A DNA stretch of 64,000 bases from Ancylomarina euxina (GCF_003863355.1 NZ_QQWG01000020.1:21089-85088), one strand, 5' to 3'. Numbered from the stretch's first letter, positions 27,701 through 36,477 are shown. Notes: generated by a model from the letters alone, not told the origin. Translations and numbers: made by a program.

Positions 27701-27871
27701 ATCACCTGTATAATCTTTTAAGCCTTGATTTCCAAGACTTGCATCAAATGTAAGGGTCACTTCAGAGTTTTCAGTAGGGAAGATGGGAGCAGTAGTGACG
27801 ACCTGACTCCATACTAGCTGAGAGCTAATTGTTAGTAGTAGAAGAATAAATATGGAGTAAAGTTTTTTCAT
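24788..27871 (-). CDS. Multidomain GH13 alpha-amylase with T9SS sorting domain
   Basis: This 1027-residue secreted protein has a signal peptide (1-22), two N-terminal beta-sandwich modules (about 25-145 and 150-235), a CBM48-like E-set domain (about 250-325), a GH13 barrel (about 375-760), an Ig-like module (about 835-940), and a type A T9SS C-terminal sorting domain (about 945-1027, with ILYPNPVKDLLHL and GIYILVF). Catalytic residues are D541 in DGYRFDF, E589 in FISFEHLAD and D653 in ESHDEER, so it should hydrolyse alpha-1,4-glucan. The T9SS tail implies delivery to the cell surface or release, the role SusG plays elsewhere as a lipoprotein. It lies 104 bp after the SusF-like gene, with a terminator in the gap. 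Confidence 0.93.
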   Translation of the reverse strand: MKKLYSIFILLLLTISSQLVWSQVVTTAPIFPTENSEVTLTFDASLGNQGLKDYTGDVYAHTGVITDKSTSGSDWKYTPTWGDNSAKYKLTSLGNNKWELKISPNIREYYGVQAAEEILKMAFVFRSADNSKEGKDIDNKDIFVDISKEGLNVSITSPINNSIFGKDETVTITANSADSESLQLLIDGVNTNTTSAATLSYSYTPHAAGNHQLVAVATEGANEARDTVNIIFREDTPIATKPSGLVDGINYISTTSVSLQLYAPYKQYIFVLGDFNDWTLDNSYQMNKDGDYFWLTIDNLTPGQEYIFQYLIDGKIKIADPYADKLLDPWNDQYISDATYPNLIAYPTDKTSEFASVFQTAQTNFTWDDTGFTMPDHDDLVIYELLIRDFTEAGNIKTVTDTLDYLQRLGVNAIELMPFNEFEGNNSWGYNPAFYFAPDKAYGTKNDYKTFINECHKRGIAVIMDMVLNHSFGQSPFFRMYTEGGKPSAENPWYNVNHNFENPDAHWGADFNHESAVTQKLVDRINAYWIEEYHIDGYRFDFTKGFSNTPHTISDDIWGSKYDADRIRLLKRMADQIWAENDKAFISFEHLADNYEEKELAAYGINLWGNANGNYSEATMGYNESGKSDLSWTSWKNREWTAPRLISYMESHDEERLMYKNLQYGNSNGDYNVKDLNTALSRIETAGAIFFATPGPKMIWQFGELGYDYSIDENGRVGKKPIRWDYQTNPDRKHLYQVFSALIKLKTQEPAFSSENYNLNVSGALKRVEINHTNMDIRVIANFDVKSGSITPNFSKTGTWFDYFSGNEISVSDISMNVNLAAGEYHIYTTKQLDKPIIPTAPDANNLAMNGVFEQDGVIKATYSYVDFNGDTEGNSILQWYLADDQSGTNETAITGANTLEYTISRQNVGRYLRFSVTPVATSGELLTGNKVYSAYSQPIDYSTGIEDVLDEELILYPNPVKDLLHLDNLKQVKRINLYSLTGKIILYKQNPDSNEIIDLSFLSQGIYILVFDLYDGDQLTRKIIKQ

Positions 27872-27931
27872 AAATGAGAATTAATTTTATTGTCAATCTG
27901 TCGATCTTAATTTGTAAGTAATGAAATATGT

Positions 27932-27966
27932 AAAAAAATCACGGGAAGCGTATTCCCGTGATTTTT
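27932..27966 (-). terminator. Terminator between SusF-like gene and amylase
   Basis: Perfect 13-bp arms AAAAATCACGGGA (27934-27946) and TCCCGTGATTTTT (27954-27966) flank a 7-base AT/GC loop. On the minus strand the hairpin ends in a U-run. It should reduce readthrough from SusCDEF into the amylase gene or make the amylase rely on its own promoter. Confidence 0.75.
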
Positions 27967-27975
27967 AGTTTAGGT

Positions 27976-29979
27976 TTAATTTTTTGTAAATGTTAAAGTC
28001 CTTTTAGCTAAGCTAAATTTGATGGTGTAATTTCCAGCTCCATCAGGAGTTGATAGATTTGGATCTCCACCTTCAAAATTAAGCATTTCATATTTGAACT
28101 TAAATCCAGAATCCCAGTTTCCTGATTCTGCAAAAATCTTAAATGCATCGTCTGCTGCAAGATCAGTAGTAAGAGTCCACTCTTTATTAGTGTCATCCCA
28201 AGTCATTTCGATACCTGCATTGATATTCCATCCGTTAGGCGAACCTACTAAGAACATCTTTTTATCAGCAATAAGATCTTTAGTATAGGTCATATTATAA
28301 GTATCCATTGTTAACTTATAATAGCCTTCGCCAGGAGTTGCAATATTTGGATCTCCTCCTTCAAGTGATAATTCACCAGCACTAATTTCCTTATAACCTG
28401 AATCCCAGTTTCCTGTTTCATAGAAAAATTTGAAACCACCTGTTGCATTCATGTCCACATAGGTTGTCCATTTGCCTTCTCCAGCGTATACCATATTAAA
28501 TCCATTGTCAATAGACCATCCTGCAGGAGTTGCATCGCCAACAAGAATCATTTCAGCATCGAGAACAGAATATTTATAAGAACTAGCATCTGCGTCGAAC
28601 CATACAGCAATTCTGTATAATTTGAAATCATCACCTGTGTTCGTGCTAGGGATGTCTTTATTATCTCCACCTAATAAACCACCTTTAGGATCTTCGGTAT
28701 CAGTAATTCTACCCATACCACCATCCCAACTGCCTTTAGCAGGGAAGAATTTGAAGTTTCCACTCTTTAATGGAATATAGCCCATATAAGCGTTATGACT
28801 TGATCGATACTTTAACTCGATAGCATTATCGATATTCCATCCCGCTTCAGTTGCATCACCTACAAGATAAATAGCTGCTTCTTCAACAGTGTAAATACCT
28901 TTGTTAAGATCCAAAGTAACAATGTAAGTTTTGTCAGCACCATCGAAAGCGATGTTATTGTTCTTACCCTTTGGAGCTATTATTCCAGTATTTCCATCAG
29001 AATCTGCATCAGCCCAATCTAAACCATCCCAGTTTTGCTGATTAATAAATTTAAAGTTAGCACCATCTTTTAGAGTTACTTCAATTGAATAAACACCTTC
29101 TGACTTTCGTGTCATTTCAGGCGATGTTCCAGGACTCCACGCAGGATCAGTCGCATTGTAATCTCCAACAAGGTAAATGTTTGGATAGTCACCAACATAG
29201 CTTTCATAAGCTGCAATAGTTAGATTACTGTTTACAAAGTCAGCAGTTACGGCATACCAACCTGTTTCACCTGTAAATTTGAAATTTCCTGCATCATCTG
29301 CGGCAGCTTCAATATTATCAGAAACAGTAGCAAATTTGCCGAAGTTATAGTCATAACCATCATCTGCTTGCTTGTCAGAAAATTTAAATAAACCATCTTT
29401 TGTCAGCTTTAGGTATTTTGTAAAGATATTCTCTTTACCATAAGCTTTTAAGGCGTCTGTTACTTCAGCAGAAGCTGTAGATGTACCGAATATAAATAGA
29501 TCTGAAGGGATAGGCACATCAAGATAAGGAGTCACTTTCATCGTAAAAGATGCAGAGTACAAACTCTGAAGATCTTCGTTAGCAAAAGCTCTAATTCTTG
29601 CTTCAAGATCCACCATTTTGGCAGGAGCATATCTGCTAGATATCAAAGTATTTAGGCCACCTACTGTGATTGATGTTTTAGTATCCGATACTCGATCAAA
29701 TTCTAAAGCATTTTTAAACTCATTACCTACAGTATCAACTTGAACGTAGTATCTAACACCAATAGGATCAGCATATGTTGCATCAGTCCACATTAGGTCT
29801 ACTATAATACTTCCTTCATTCTTTTTCTCAAGAACCAAATCTATTTCTTCGGTTAATGCATTTAGTACTGGGGCTGTTCCTTGAACAGGCTCAGTTACTT
29901 TTGGCATCTCAAAGTCGTCTTCACAAGCGATAAAGAGAACAGCCAACAGTGATATAAATAAATATTTAAGATTCTTCAT
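27976..29979 (-). CDS. SusF-like starch-binding lipoprotein with five binding modules
   Basis: This 667-residue surface lipoprotein has lipobox FIAC (Cys 19). An N-terminal SusE-type Ig-like domain (about 35-155) is followed by what I count as five successive carbohydrate-binding-like modules, about 160-255, 266-366, 369-473, 476-570 and 574-667. The last four open with a YLVGD or FLVGS strand, and the last three carry AGWNID-type tryptophan motifs and a later NWDSG/SWDGG motif; these aromatics probably stack on glucose rings. Classical SusF has three such modules, so this copy is extended. It lies 2 bp downstream of the SusE-like gene. Surface capture of starch chains is the inferred role. 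Confidence 0.85.
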   Translation of the reverse strand: MKNLKYLFISLLAVLFIACEDDFEMPKVTEPVQGTAPVLNALTEEIDLVLEKKNEGSIIVDLMWTDATYADPIGVRYYVQVDTVGNEFKNALEFDRVSDTKTSITVGGLNTLISSRYAPAKMVDLEARIRAFANEDLQSLYSASFTMKVTPYLDVPIPSDLFIFGTSTASAEVTDALKAYGKENIFTKYLKLTKDGLFKFSDKQADDGYDYNFGKFATVSDNIEAAADDAGNFKFTGETGWYAVTADFVNSNLTIAAYESYVGDYPNIYLVGDYNATDPAWSPGTSPEMTRKSEGVYSIEVTLKDGANFKFINQQNWDGLDWADADSDGNTGIIAPKGKNNNIAFDGADKTYIVTLDLNKGIYTVEEAAIYLVGDATEAGWNIDNAIELKYRSSHNAYMGYIPLKSGNFKFFPAKGSWDGGMGRITDTEDPKGGLLGGDNKDIPSTNTGDDFKLYRIAVWFDADASSYKYSVLDAEMILVGDATPAGWSIDNGFNMVYAGEGKWTTYVDMNATGGFKFFYETGNWDSGYKEISAGELSLEGGDPNIATPGEGYYKLTMDTYNMTYTKDLIADKKMFLVGSPNGWNINAGIEMTWDDTNKEWTLTTDLAADDAFKIFAESGNWDSGFKFKYEMLNFEGGDPNLSTPDGAGNYTIKFSLAKRTLTFTKN

Positions 29980-29981
29980 TT

Positions 29982-31067
29982 TTATTCAATTTTACCAGTT
30001 TGATTAATAAAGTCAAGCTCTATAGTCTGCTCACCTGCGTTAATATTAACTCTTTCCTGATCACCACCGTCTGCCCTGTATGCAATTTTGCCATCAAAAA
30101 ATATGAACTCAGCATGCCACCAGTCTCCAATATATGGATGTGTTACATGAAGTCTTAGTTCGCCAGCTTGTAAGCTTTTAGATAAATACATTTTCTTATT
30201 CTCAGAATCCAATTTAAACTGGTTATCTGGGACAACAGAACTAGTAGGCCATACATTGCCAATGGTCGGTCCACATATATAAACATTTGCAGGCTCAATC
30301 AATAGCTTATTATTCGCCATATCTACACCAACAGTATAGTATCCTGCTGTTCCTGGTACTGGAATATCTTCACCTCTGTTGTCAACTGTTCCTAATGTGT
30401 ACTCGCCACTAACAGGATCTCCAATTTTTCCTATTACTCCTTTGTAGTTCTCATCAGAACACAGTTTAAAGCTTCCTGTAGCTTCCATCCATACAATAAT
30501 CCAAGTGTCATCAGGTTCGCTGTTAACTTTAATGAATTTAAGCTTATTATTTTGTGCAACACGTCCTACACCATCACCAAAGAGATAGAAAGTATTTGGT
30601 GCAAATAGAATGTCTAGATATGGTGTTGTCTTAAAGTTTACTACTGCAGAGTATAATGGATCAACGCCACTAAGTGAGGTCGTGATAATTCTTGCATAAA
30701 TCGTCGCTTCTTCATCTACGGGTAATAATAATATCTCCGTAAGAACCTCATTAATAGCACCCACTGTGAATGTAAATGCATTGTCAACTGCATCAACATC
30801 AAAAGTAGTTGGATCTGCAAATTCAGAAGAAGTAGATAACTGAAGTTTATGCGTTACTACAATATCAATACCGTACGATGCAGGTGTATAAGATATCTCA
30901 ATAGTCTCCGTTTTTGTAGCCTTTGATATTGCCAAAGTCTCGCCAAAACCAGTAATATTAGTTGCTGGCATATACTTTGAATCATTCAATTTCAGAATAT
31001 CATCATCTTCGCAAGAAAAGAAACTAACAGCGAGAAGTAATATGAGTATATATTTAAAATTCTTCAT
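29982..31067 (-). CDS. SusE-like outer-membrane starch-binding lipoprotein
   Basis: This 361-residue protein has lipobox FFSC (Cys 19), closely resembling the first 20 residues of the SusF-like neighbour, which suggests descent by tandem duplication. An N-terminal SusE Ig-like domain (about 30-150) is followed by two beta modules (about 160-265 and 268-361; the second opens VYICGPTIGNVWP). The aromatic-rich segment WWHAEFIFFDG near the end may bind glycan. It sits between SusD (18 bp) and SusF (2 bp) in the same operon. The family is assigned from position and domain pattern; ligand affinity cannot be judged. Confidence 0.82.
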   Translation of the reverse strand: MKNFKYILILLLAVSFFSCEDDDILKLNDSKYMPATNITGFGETLAISKATKTETIEISYTPASYGIDIVVTHKLQLSTSSEFADPTTFDVDAVDNAFTFTVGAINEVLTEILLLPVDEEATIYARIITTSLSGVDPLYSAVVNFKTTPYLDILFAPNTFYLFGDGVGRVAQNNKLKFIKVNSEPDDTWIIVWMEATGSFKLCSDENYKGVIGKIGDPVSGEYTLGTVDNRGEDIPVPGTAGYYTVGVDMANNKLLIEPANVYICGPTIGNVWPTSSVVPDNQFKLDSENKKMYLSKSLQAGELRLHVTHPYIGDWWHAEFIFFDGKIAYRADGGDQERVNINAGEQTIELDFINQTGKIE

Positions 31068-31085
31068 AACGTATTTTTTTATCTA

Positions 31086-32660
31086 TTAATAACCTGAGAT
31101 ATTCGACAGATTTGGATTGGCATTTATGTCTGACGATGGGATAGGGAATACATTATATTTTGCATTTGTTGATTTTCCATCTGCAACAGCACCTTTCCAA
31201 GGCCAATTGTAATCACCAGTTGTTAATTTCCCAAATCTAACAAGATCGGTTCTTCTGTGACACTCCCAGTATAGTTCACGTCCTCTTTCGTCAAGAATAA
31301 AATCTAAGGTTAAATCTGCTTCTACAATATTAGCGGTAGCATCACCATACGCTCTTTCTCTTAGTTCATTGATATAACCTACAGCGGCAGTCATATCACC
31401 ACCACCTCCGCGAACCACAGCTTCAGCATACATTAAATAGAAGTCACCCAATCTGTAAAGAGGGAAATCAGTATCAGGGAATGACAGGTTTGAACCAACA
31501 GCACCAGTCGAAGTAATATTCTTAAACTTACGTAGTGCATATCCATCTCTAAAGTTGAAAATATCCGCTATTTCCAGATTTTGTCCTTCGGTATAGAACA
31601 TGCCTCTTTTATCTGTGCCTGTAGCGTCAGGGAACAAGTTCACAAAGGCTTTTGTGGTTCTGTTTCCACCCCATCCACCGTCAATACCAGATTCACTAGC
31701 AGGCATATCGCCACCGACTGTAGAGTGTATTAGGAAAGTCATACCTCCCCAGGTTTGAGTGCTATTACCATCTGCCGCTATTGGGAAGATGATTTCGTTA
31801 GTTCTCAAATGATTGTCAGCTAAGAACAAGTTGGCATAATCAGACTCAATTGAATAGGCACCATTAATTATTTTGTTACAATAAGTGATAGCTTCGGTGT
31901 ATTTAGGCTCTCCAATATATACTTCAGCATTTAAGTACATCTTTGCCAAAATTGCCCAAGCCAGTCCCTTATCAGCTCGACCATATTCATTTGTTCTGGG
32001 GTCAGCTAATTCGGTTTCAATTGCTTCTAGCTCATCCTTGATATATTTAAATAGTTCTTGTTGTGTAGCCATTTCAGGAAAGAAAAATGAGCCGACCTCA
32101 TCTTCTTCGGTTACAAACGGACCACGTCCAAACATATCTAACATATGATAGTAACTTAAAGCTCTTAGAGCTCTCGCTTCATCACTAAAAGCTTTGTATT
32201 CTGGTTTATTACTGGTTAGTTTAATCAGATTATTACAGTAAGCTATTTGAAGTGTTATTCGATAATACATTGCTGTAACAAACTCATTTGAATTTGTCCA
32301 GTCCTGATCGTGTAAGTCTCTTAAATTACCATCATTCCATGCACATATAGCTTCATCAGTTGGTAGCTCCTGGTGATTCCATAATAGTCTTAAATAAGAT
32401 GAAAAACCACCATTGATACTACTGATATCCTGATCGGCATCAACACCTGTTTGACCACCAACAATCAGACCTGCATAACATTTTGCTAAAAGTTGTTTAT
32501 ACGATTCCGCATCAGTTAGTACATTTTCTCCAGTTTTTATATCCTCATCAAGAGGTAGCGTATTCAAATCATCAACACACGATACACATGCAAATAATAA
32601 TGCAAATGTTATCATGATATAATTTGTTCTAAAATATTTCTTATCCATAATAAATAACAT
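31086..32660 (-). CDS. SusD-like starch-binding lipoprotein (copy 1)
   Basis: This 524-residue lipoprotein has lipobox CVSC (Cys about 28 from the first Met). The start at 32660 or the in-frame ATG four codons later (MDKKYF) are both possible. SusD-family features include AEARALRALSYYHMLD-like TPR helices (DEARALRALSYYHML here), GRADKGLAWAILAKMYLNAEVY, and the C-terminal DERGRELYWECHRRTDLVRFGKL with FPIPSSDINANPNLSNISGY. It lies 7 bp behind SusC copy 1 and is paralogous to the protein at 37666-39261 along its length. It should form the lid of the SusC channel for maltooligosaccharides. Confidence 0.94.
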   Translation of the reverse strand: MLFIMDKKYFRTNYIMITFALLFACVSCVDDLNTLPLDEDIKTGENVLTDAESYKQLLAKCYAGLIVGGQTGVDADQDISSINGGFSSYLRLLWNHQELPTDEAICAWNDGNLRDLHDQDWTNSNEFVTAMYYRITLQIAYCNNLIKLTSNKPEYKAFSDEARALRALSYYHMLDMFGRGPFVTEEDEVGSFFFPEMATQQELFKYIKDELEAIETELADPRTNEYGRADKGLAWAILAKMYLNAEVYIGEPKYTEAITYCNKIINGAYSIESDYANLFLADNHLRTNEIIFPIAADGNSTQTWGGMTFLIHSTVGGDMPASESGIDGGWGGNRTTKAFVNLFPDATGTDKRGMFYTEGQNLEIADIFNFRDGYALRKFKNITSTGAVGSNLSFPDTDFPLYRLGDFYLMYAEAVVRGGGGDMTAAVGYINELRERAYGDATANIVEADLTLDFILDERGRELYWECHRRTDLVRFGKLTTGDYNWPWKGAVADGKSTNAKYNVFPIPSSDINANPNLSNISGY

Positions 32661-32667
32661 TTATCAA

Positions 32668-35640
32668 TTAAAATTTAACGTTTAATCCAAACAAGAATGT
32701 TCTTGGTCTTGGATATACATCATTGTCGATTCCTCCATTTACTTCAGGATCTAATCCACTATAATCGGTTATCACAATAGCATTTTGAACTGTTGCAAAT
32801 GCTCTGGCGTTAAAATCAAAACCTAAAAGAGGTTTTAATAGCTTAGTAAAGTTATAGCCTAGAGTTATATTATCAATTCTAAAGAATGATGCATCCTCAA
32901 GGAAATAATCAGAATATTGTTGCGCAGTCTCAAACTGTGACTTATTAATTTCTGAAGGCATATTTGTTAAGTACTCATTTACGGTCATCTCCTGATAACG
33001 ACCACCTACAATAACATTGTTGTACATTTGACCGCCAATACCAATTCTACCGTTAAATCCGAAATCTAGATCTTTGTATTTGATATTAGATGAAAATCCC
33101 ATATTATAATCCTGAGCAGGATCTTTAGCATAGTATTTATCGGCTGTTGTGATTTCCCCATCTTTATTTCTATCTACATAAAGACCTTCAATTGGTTTTC
33201 CGTTGCTATTATATACTTGTTCGTATACATAGAAAGTGTTTAGAGAATGTCCAACTGCATTGATCTGAATATTGTTTCCAACACCAACTCCACTAATACC
33301 ACCTGTTTCAACTCCTCTGTAATTAGGATCATCATAATTAGTTAAACGAGTAATTTCATTCTTGTTATAAGCTATATTGAAGCCAAGTTCCCAAAACAAA
33401 TCTTCTGTTTCTATTGCTATCGCATTAATAGAGAATTCAAAACCGTTGTTTTCTAAATCACCAACATTTGTCAATAATCTGTCTGTAAAGTTTGTTCCTG
33501 CAGGCACAGGAATCGTATTTAAAAGATCTTCAGTTTTTCGCTTATATATATCGAACGAACCATTAAGTCTGTTATTAAAAAATCCAAAGTCTAGACCTGC
33601 ATTATATGTTGTTGTTTTTTCCCACTGCAATCCTTCGTCGTATCCATCAGGTCTGATTAGAGTATAAAACTGATTACCGAATTGATATCTTGTTCTTGAA
33701 TCACTTAATCGGTAAGTTCCCATGTATGGATAGTCTCCACTGTTTAACTCCTGTTGACCTGTAATACCGTAACCTAAACGAACTTTAGCATTACTTACAA
33801 CATCAATATCTTTAAGGAAAGACTCTTCACTCATTCTCCAGGCAAAAGCTGCTGACGGAAAGGTACCCCATCTATTATCTTTGTGGAATCTTGAGGAACC
33901 ATCTTTACGTAACGTAGCTGTAACGATATACTTATCCATGAATGTGTAGTTTGCACGGCCAAAGAATGAAACCAGGTAGTTCTCCGTTTCATTTTTTGAA
34001 TCTTCTATTGTAGCCGCATTTCTATCAACCTCAAAAGCTGATGATTTTGACCAGAAGTGTTGCCACTCATAACCACCCATTACATTGATTTTACTATTTA
34101 TGGAAGGCAGGTCTTTATTATATGTAAGGTAGAAGTCAACTAATTCATTCTTTTTCTCCTGAGTATAATCTCTTTTTACACCTGTAGAAGAAGCTCTAAC
34201 CCAAGAAGCATCCAAATCAGTATTTACATCACCATTACTATCAGAATAATCATAGCCTAGTTTCATACTTGCTTTTAAATCTGGAAGGAAATGTAATTTA
34301 TAATCAGCTTGAAAATCCGCGATTACTCTTGATACATCTGAATTATCATCTTTTTGTTGTAATTGAGCAACCGGATTTCGAGTTGCATTTACATTTCTGG
34401 AACCATCACCCATTAACCAGGTTGTATAACCTCCGTAGATACCTGTTTTATTAAAAACAGATTGAGTGGGATCCATGCGTAAAGCACTTCCTATTGCACC
34501 TTTATCAGCAAATTGATTTTCAATAGCCATATATTTCACACCTACATTAATCTTTAAATGCTCATCGAAAAAGCTAGGATTAACATTTAAAGTTCCTGTA
34601 GTTCTTTGCATTTCAGAAGTCTGTAAAATACCTTTCTGATCAGTGTAGCCAGCCGAAACTCTAAAAGGGATGTTTTTGTACGAACCTGAAACTCCAATAT
34701 TATGCTCATGACCGGTTGCATCTCTGTATATTTCATCTTGCCAGTCTGTTGAAGCTTGACCCAACAATGCAGGGTTAACTGAAGAATGATCTACAGCTCT
34801 TTCAGTTACTAAAGTTCTATACTGATCAGCACTTAAAACATCAATAGTCTCTTTAATTTTACCTATTGAAAATTTAGAGTCATAAGTAACTTGTATTTTT
34901 TGACCCGCTTTTCCTTTTTTAGTTGTAATCAAAATTACACCATTGGAAGCACGTGAACCGTAAATTGCAGTTGCTGATGCATCTTTTAATACAGTAAAGG
35001 TTTCAATATCGTTAGGATTTAATGAACTTAAAACATTACTCATCCCATCAATCCCCCTGTTATCTAGTGGCATTCCATCAATTACTATTAATGGATCGTT
35101 ACTTGCAGACATTGAGGAACCTCCACGAATTCTAATTGTTGATCCTGAACCTGGAGCACCTCCATCACTGATGATCTGTACACCGGCAATTTTACCTACA
35201 ATTAAATCTTGAGGAGAACTGGTAGTACCTTGGTTAAAATCATCTGATTTTACTGTAAAGACTGCTCCCGTTGCATCTTCCTTTCTTACTTGACCGTAAC
35301 CAACAATAACAACTTCGGAAAGAGTTTCTGTGTCAACGCTTAAAACAACATTAACTTGAGTTTGGGTGCCAACTAGTATTTCCTGTGTTTTATAACCAAT
35401 AAAAGAAAAAATCAAAGTAGATGTAGCATCGGCTGAGACGGTGAATTTACCATCAATGTCGGTACTTGTGCCCACAGTTGTTCCTTTAACAACTACAGAA
35501 ACGCCAGGTATTCCCATGCCATCGTTTGCATCGGTAACTGTACCAGTCACTAGCCTCTCTTGTGCGTGAGAAATGGTAAAAGAACATACCATAACTAACA
35601 TGAGAAGCAGTTTTCTGAACATACTAATGTTAAGTTTCAT
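32668..35640 (-). CDS. SusC-like TonB-dependent maltooligosaccharide transporter (copy 1)
   Basis: This 990-residue outer-membrane transporter has a signal peptide (to about 26, SHAQ), a carboxypeptidase-D-like domain (VTGTVTDANDGMGIPGVSVV onward), a plug with EVVIVGYGQV and GSRASNGVILITTKKGKAG, and a barrel ending GLNVKF. It has the same length as the copy at 39261-42233 and a nearly identical first 70 residues, so the two arose by duplication. It heads the SusC-SusD-SusE-SusF-(GH13) unit. Its upstream region to about 36010 is homologous to that of copy 2, including the CGCAAACG operator pair at 35934-35957. Confidence 0.95.
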   Translation of the reverse strand: MKLNISMFRKLLLMLVMVCSFTISHAQERLVTGTVTDANDGMGIPGVSVVVKGTTVGTSTDIDGKFTVSADATSTLIFSFIGYKTQEILVGTQTQVNVVLSVDTETLSEVVIVGYGQVRKEDATGAVFTVKSDDFNQGTTSSPQDLIVGKIAGVQIISDGGAPGSGSTIRIRGGSSMSASNDPLIVIDGMPLDNRGIDGMSNVLSSLNPNDIETFTVLKDASATAIYGSRASNGVILITTKKGKAGQKIQVTYDSKFSIGKIKETIDVLSADQYRTLVTERAVDHSSVNPALLGQASTDWQDEIYRDATGHEHNIGVSGSYKNIPFRVSAGYTDQKGILQTSEMQRTTGTLNVNPSFFDEHLKINVGVKYMAIENQFADKGAIGSALRMDPTQSVFNKTGIYGGYTTWLMGDGSRNVNATRNPVAQLQQKDDNSDVSRVIADFQADYKLHFLPDLKASMKLGYDYSDSNGDVNTDLDASWVRASSTGVKRDYTQEKKNELVDFYLTYNKDLPSINSKINVMGGYEWQHFWSKSSAFEVDRNAATIEDSKNETENYLVSFFGRANYTFMDKYIVTATLRKDGSSRFHKDNRWGTFPSAAFAWRMSEESFLKDIDVVSNAKVRLGYGITGQQELNSGDYPYMGTYRLSDSRTRYQFGNQFYTLIRPDGYDEGLQWEKTTTYNAGLDFGFFNNRLNGSFDIYKRKTEDLLNTIPVPAGTNFTDRLLTNVGDLENNGFEFSINAIAIETEDLFWELGFNIAYNKNEITRLTNYDDPNYRGVETGGISGVGVGNNIQINAVGHSLNTFYVYEQVYNSNGKPIEGLYVDRNKDGEITTADKYYAKDPAQDYNMGFSSNIKYKDLDFGFNGRIGIGGQMYNNVIVGGRYQEMTVNEYLTNMPSEINKSQFETAQQYSDYFLEDASFFRIDNITLGYNFTKLLKPLLGFDFNARAFATVQNAIVITDYSGLDPEVNGGIDNDVYPRPRTFLFGLNVKF

Positions 35641-36010
35641 AAATGTAAATTTAAGATAAATAAGAAGTTAGATGTAATGATAGTTTTTTGAGATAGAGTT
35701 TAAATTTAAATCGTTTCCGAAACTAGTACCACTCTATTACATTATTCTATCAAGTTTTGATTTAGTAACAATTATACAATTATTGAACTCAATGTTTCCG
35801 ACTATGAATCTTCCTTTATTGTATACTAATTGCTAGCTAAATCTTAAGTTAGCCTTAATTATTTTCTACATAAATATATGAAGTGCCTGATTAATCGTAT
35901 AAGTTAATGAATGTTAAAAGCACTTAAAATCGTCGCAAACGTCACCGCAAACGTTTGATATTTTAATATGTGTATATCTGTATGTGTGTGTCAAAAAATA
36001 AGGTTTAAAT
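35641..36010. repeat. Duplicated SusC upstream region (copy 1)
   Basis: About 370 bp upstream of SusC copy 1 align over their whole length with 42234-42612 upstream of SusC copy 2. The most conserved parts are a block at about 35785-35822 (TGTTTCCGACTATGAATC and following bases), GTTAGCCTTAATTATTT, and the operator pair CGCAAACGTCACCGCAAACG. The region has no ORF. Strong conservation of some blocks but not others suggests promoter or leader function. Confidence 0.8.
35934..35957. promoter_or_regulatory. LacI-type operator pair upstream of SusC copy 1
   Basis: CGCAAACG occurs twice with a 12-bp offset (35934-35941 and 35946-35953). The second copy extends into the perfect palindrome CAAACGTTTG (35948-35957), the form expected of a LacI-family site. 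It is about 295 bp upstream of the SusC start. The same pair occurs at 42521-42545. Confidence 0.65.
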
Positions 36011-36133
36011 TAATAGTTATTTATTCCAAATATTAATTTTAGAGAGTTGGGAGTAGGAGCCTGTCTTGAGTCATATTTCGTGCATTATCAATGTCTTATC
36101 AAAATGTAGTCTACACACTAATATAAGAAAAAA

Positions 36134-36335
36134 TATTGGGAAGCGAATAGGAAAGTATTAAAGATATCGCTAGGGAGTTGGGGGTTTTCTATTTCAAAAG
36201 TTTCGAGAGCTTTAAAATTGCATCGTGATCTACATGTGAAAAATGAAAGAGGTCGTTACTGCTTTGACTAAGACCTGACAATATAATCTCAATGGTATTA
36301 CCTTAAGTTTACCTAGCGGCAATTGTGATAACACT
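36134..36335 (+). pseudogene. Eroded 5' remnant of a LacI-family regulator
   Basis: The sequence aligns with the first 70 or so codons of the intact LacI gene at 42722. The start codon has changed to TTG within ATATTGGG. SIKDIARELG is readable from 36154; after a frame shift, SISKVSRALKLHRDLHVKNE is readable from 36188 and ends at a TAA at 36269-36271. Beyond that, GGTATTACCTTAAGTTTACC matches the codons for AVALSLR. The rest of the gene is absent. It lies upstream of SusC copy 1 exactly as the intact gene lies upstream of SusC copy 2, so it is the decayed partner regulator. Confidence 0.85.
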
Positions 36336-36350
36336 TTATAATTTTGTATG

Positions 36351-36455
36351 GGGAAGGCAGGAAGGAGTTTTGATGACGACTTTAGCTCATCCAAGCTGAG
36401 ACCTAAAAGTTAATAGTAGAAGAATAAATATGGACTAGAGTTTTTTTTACAGATT
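36351..36455 (-). pseudogene. Eroded 5' remnant of a GH13 amylase gene
   Basis: The stretch aligns with the first 30 or so codons (signal peptide) of the T9SS amylase gene at 27871, read on the minus strand. The shared string AGTAGAAGAATAAATATGGA and its flanks make the match clear. The start codon position (about 36448-36450) no longer reads ATG. Only the 5' end survives. It lies after the SusE-like gene of copy 2, where a GH13 gene would be expected from copy 1, so it marks a lost amylase. Confidence 0.8.
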
Positions 36456-36477
36456 TATTGTGAAAAAATTATTAAAA

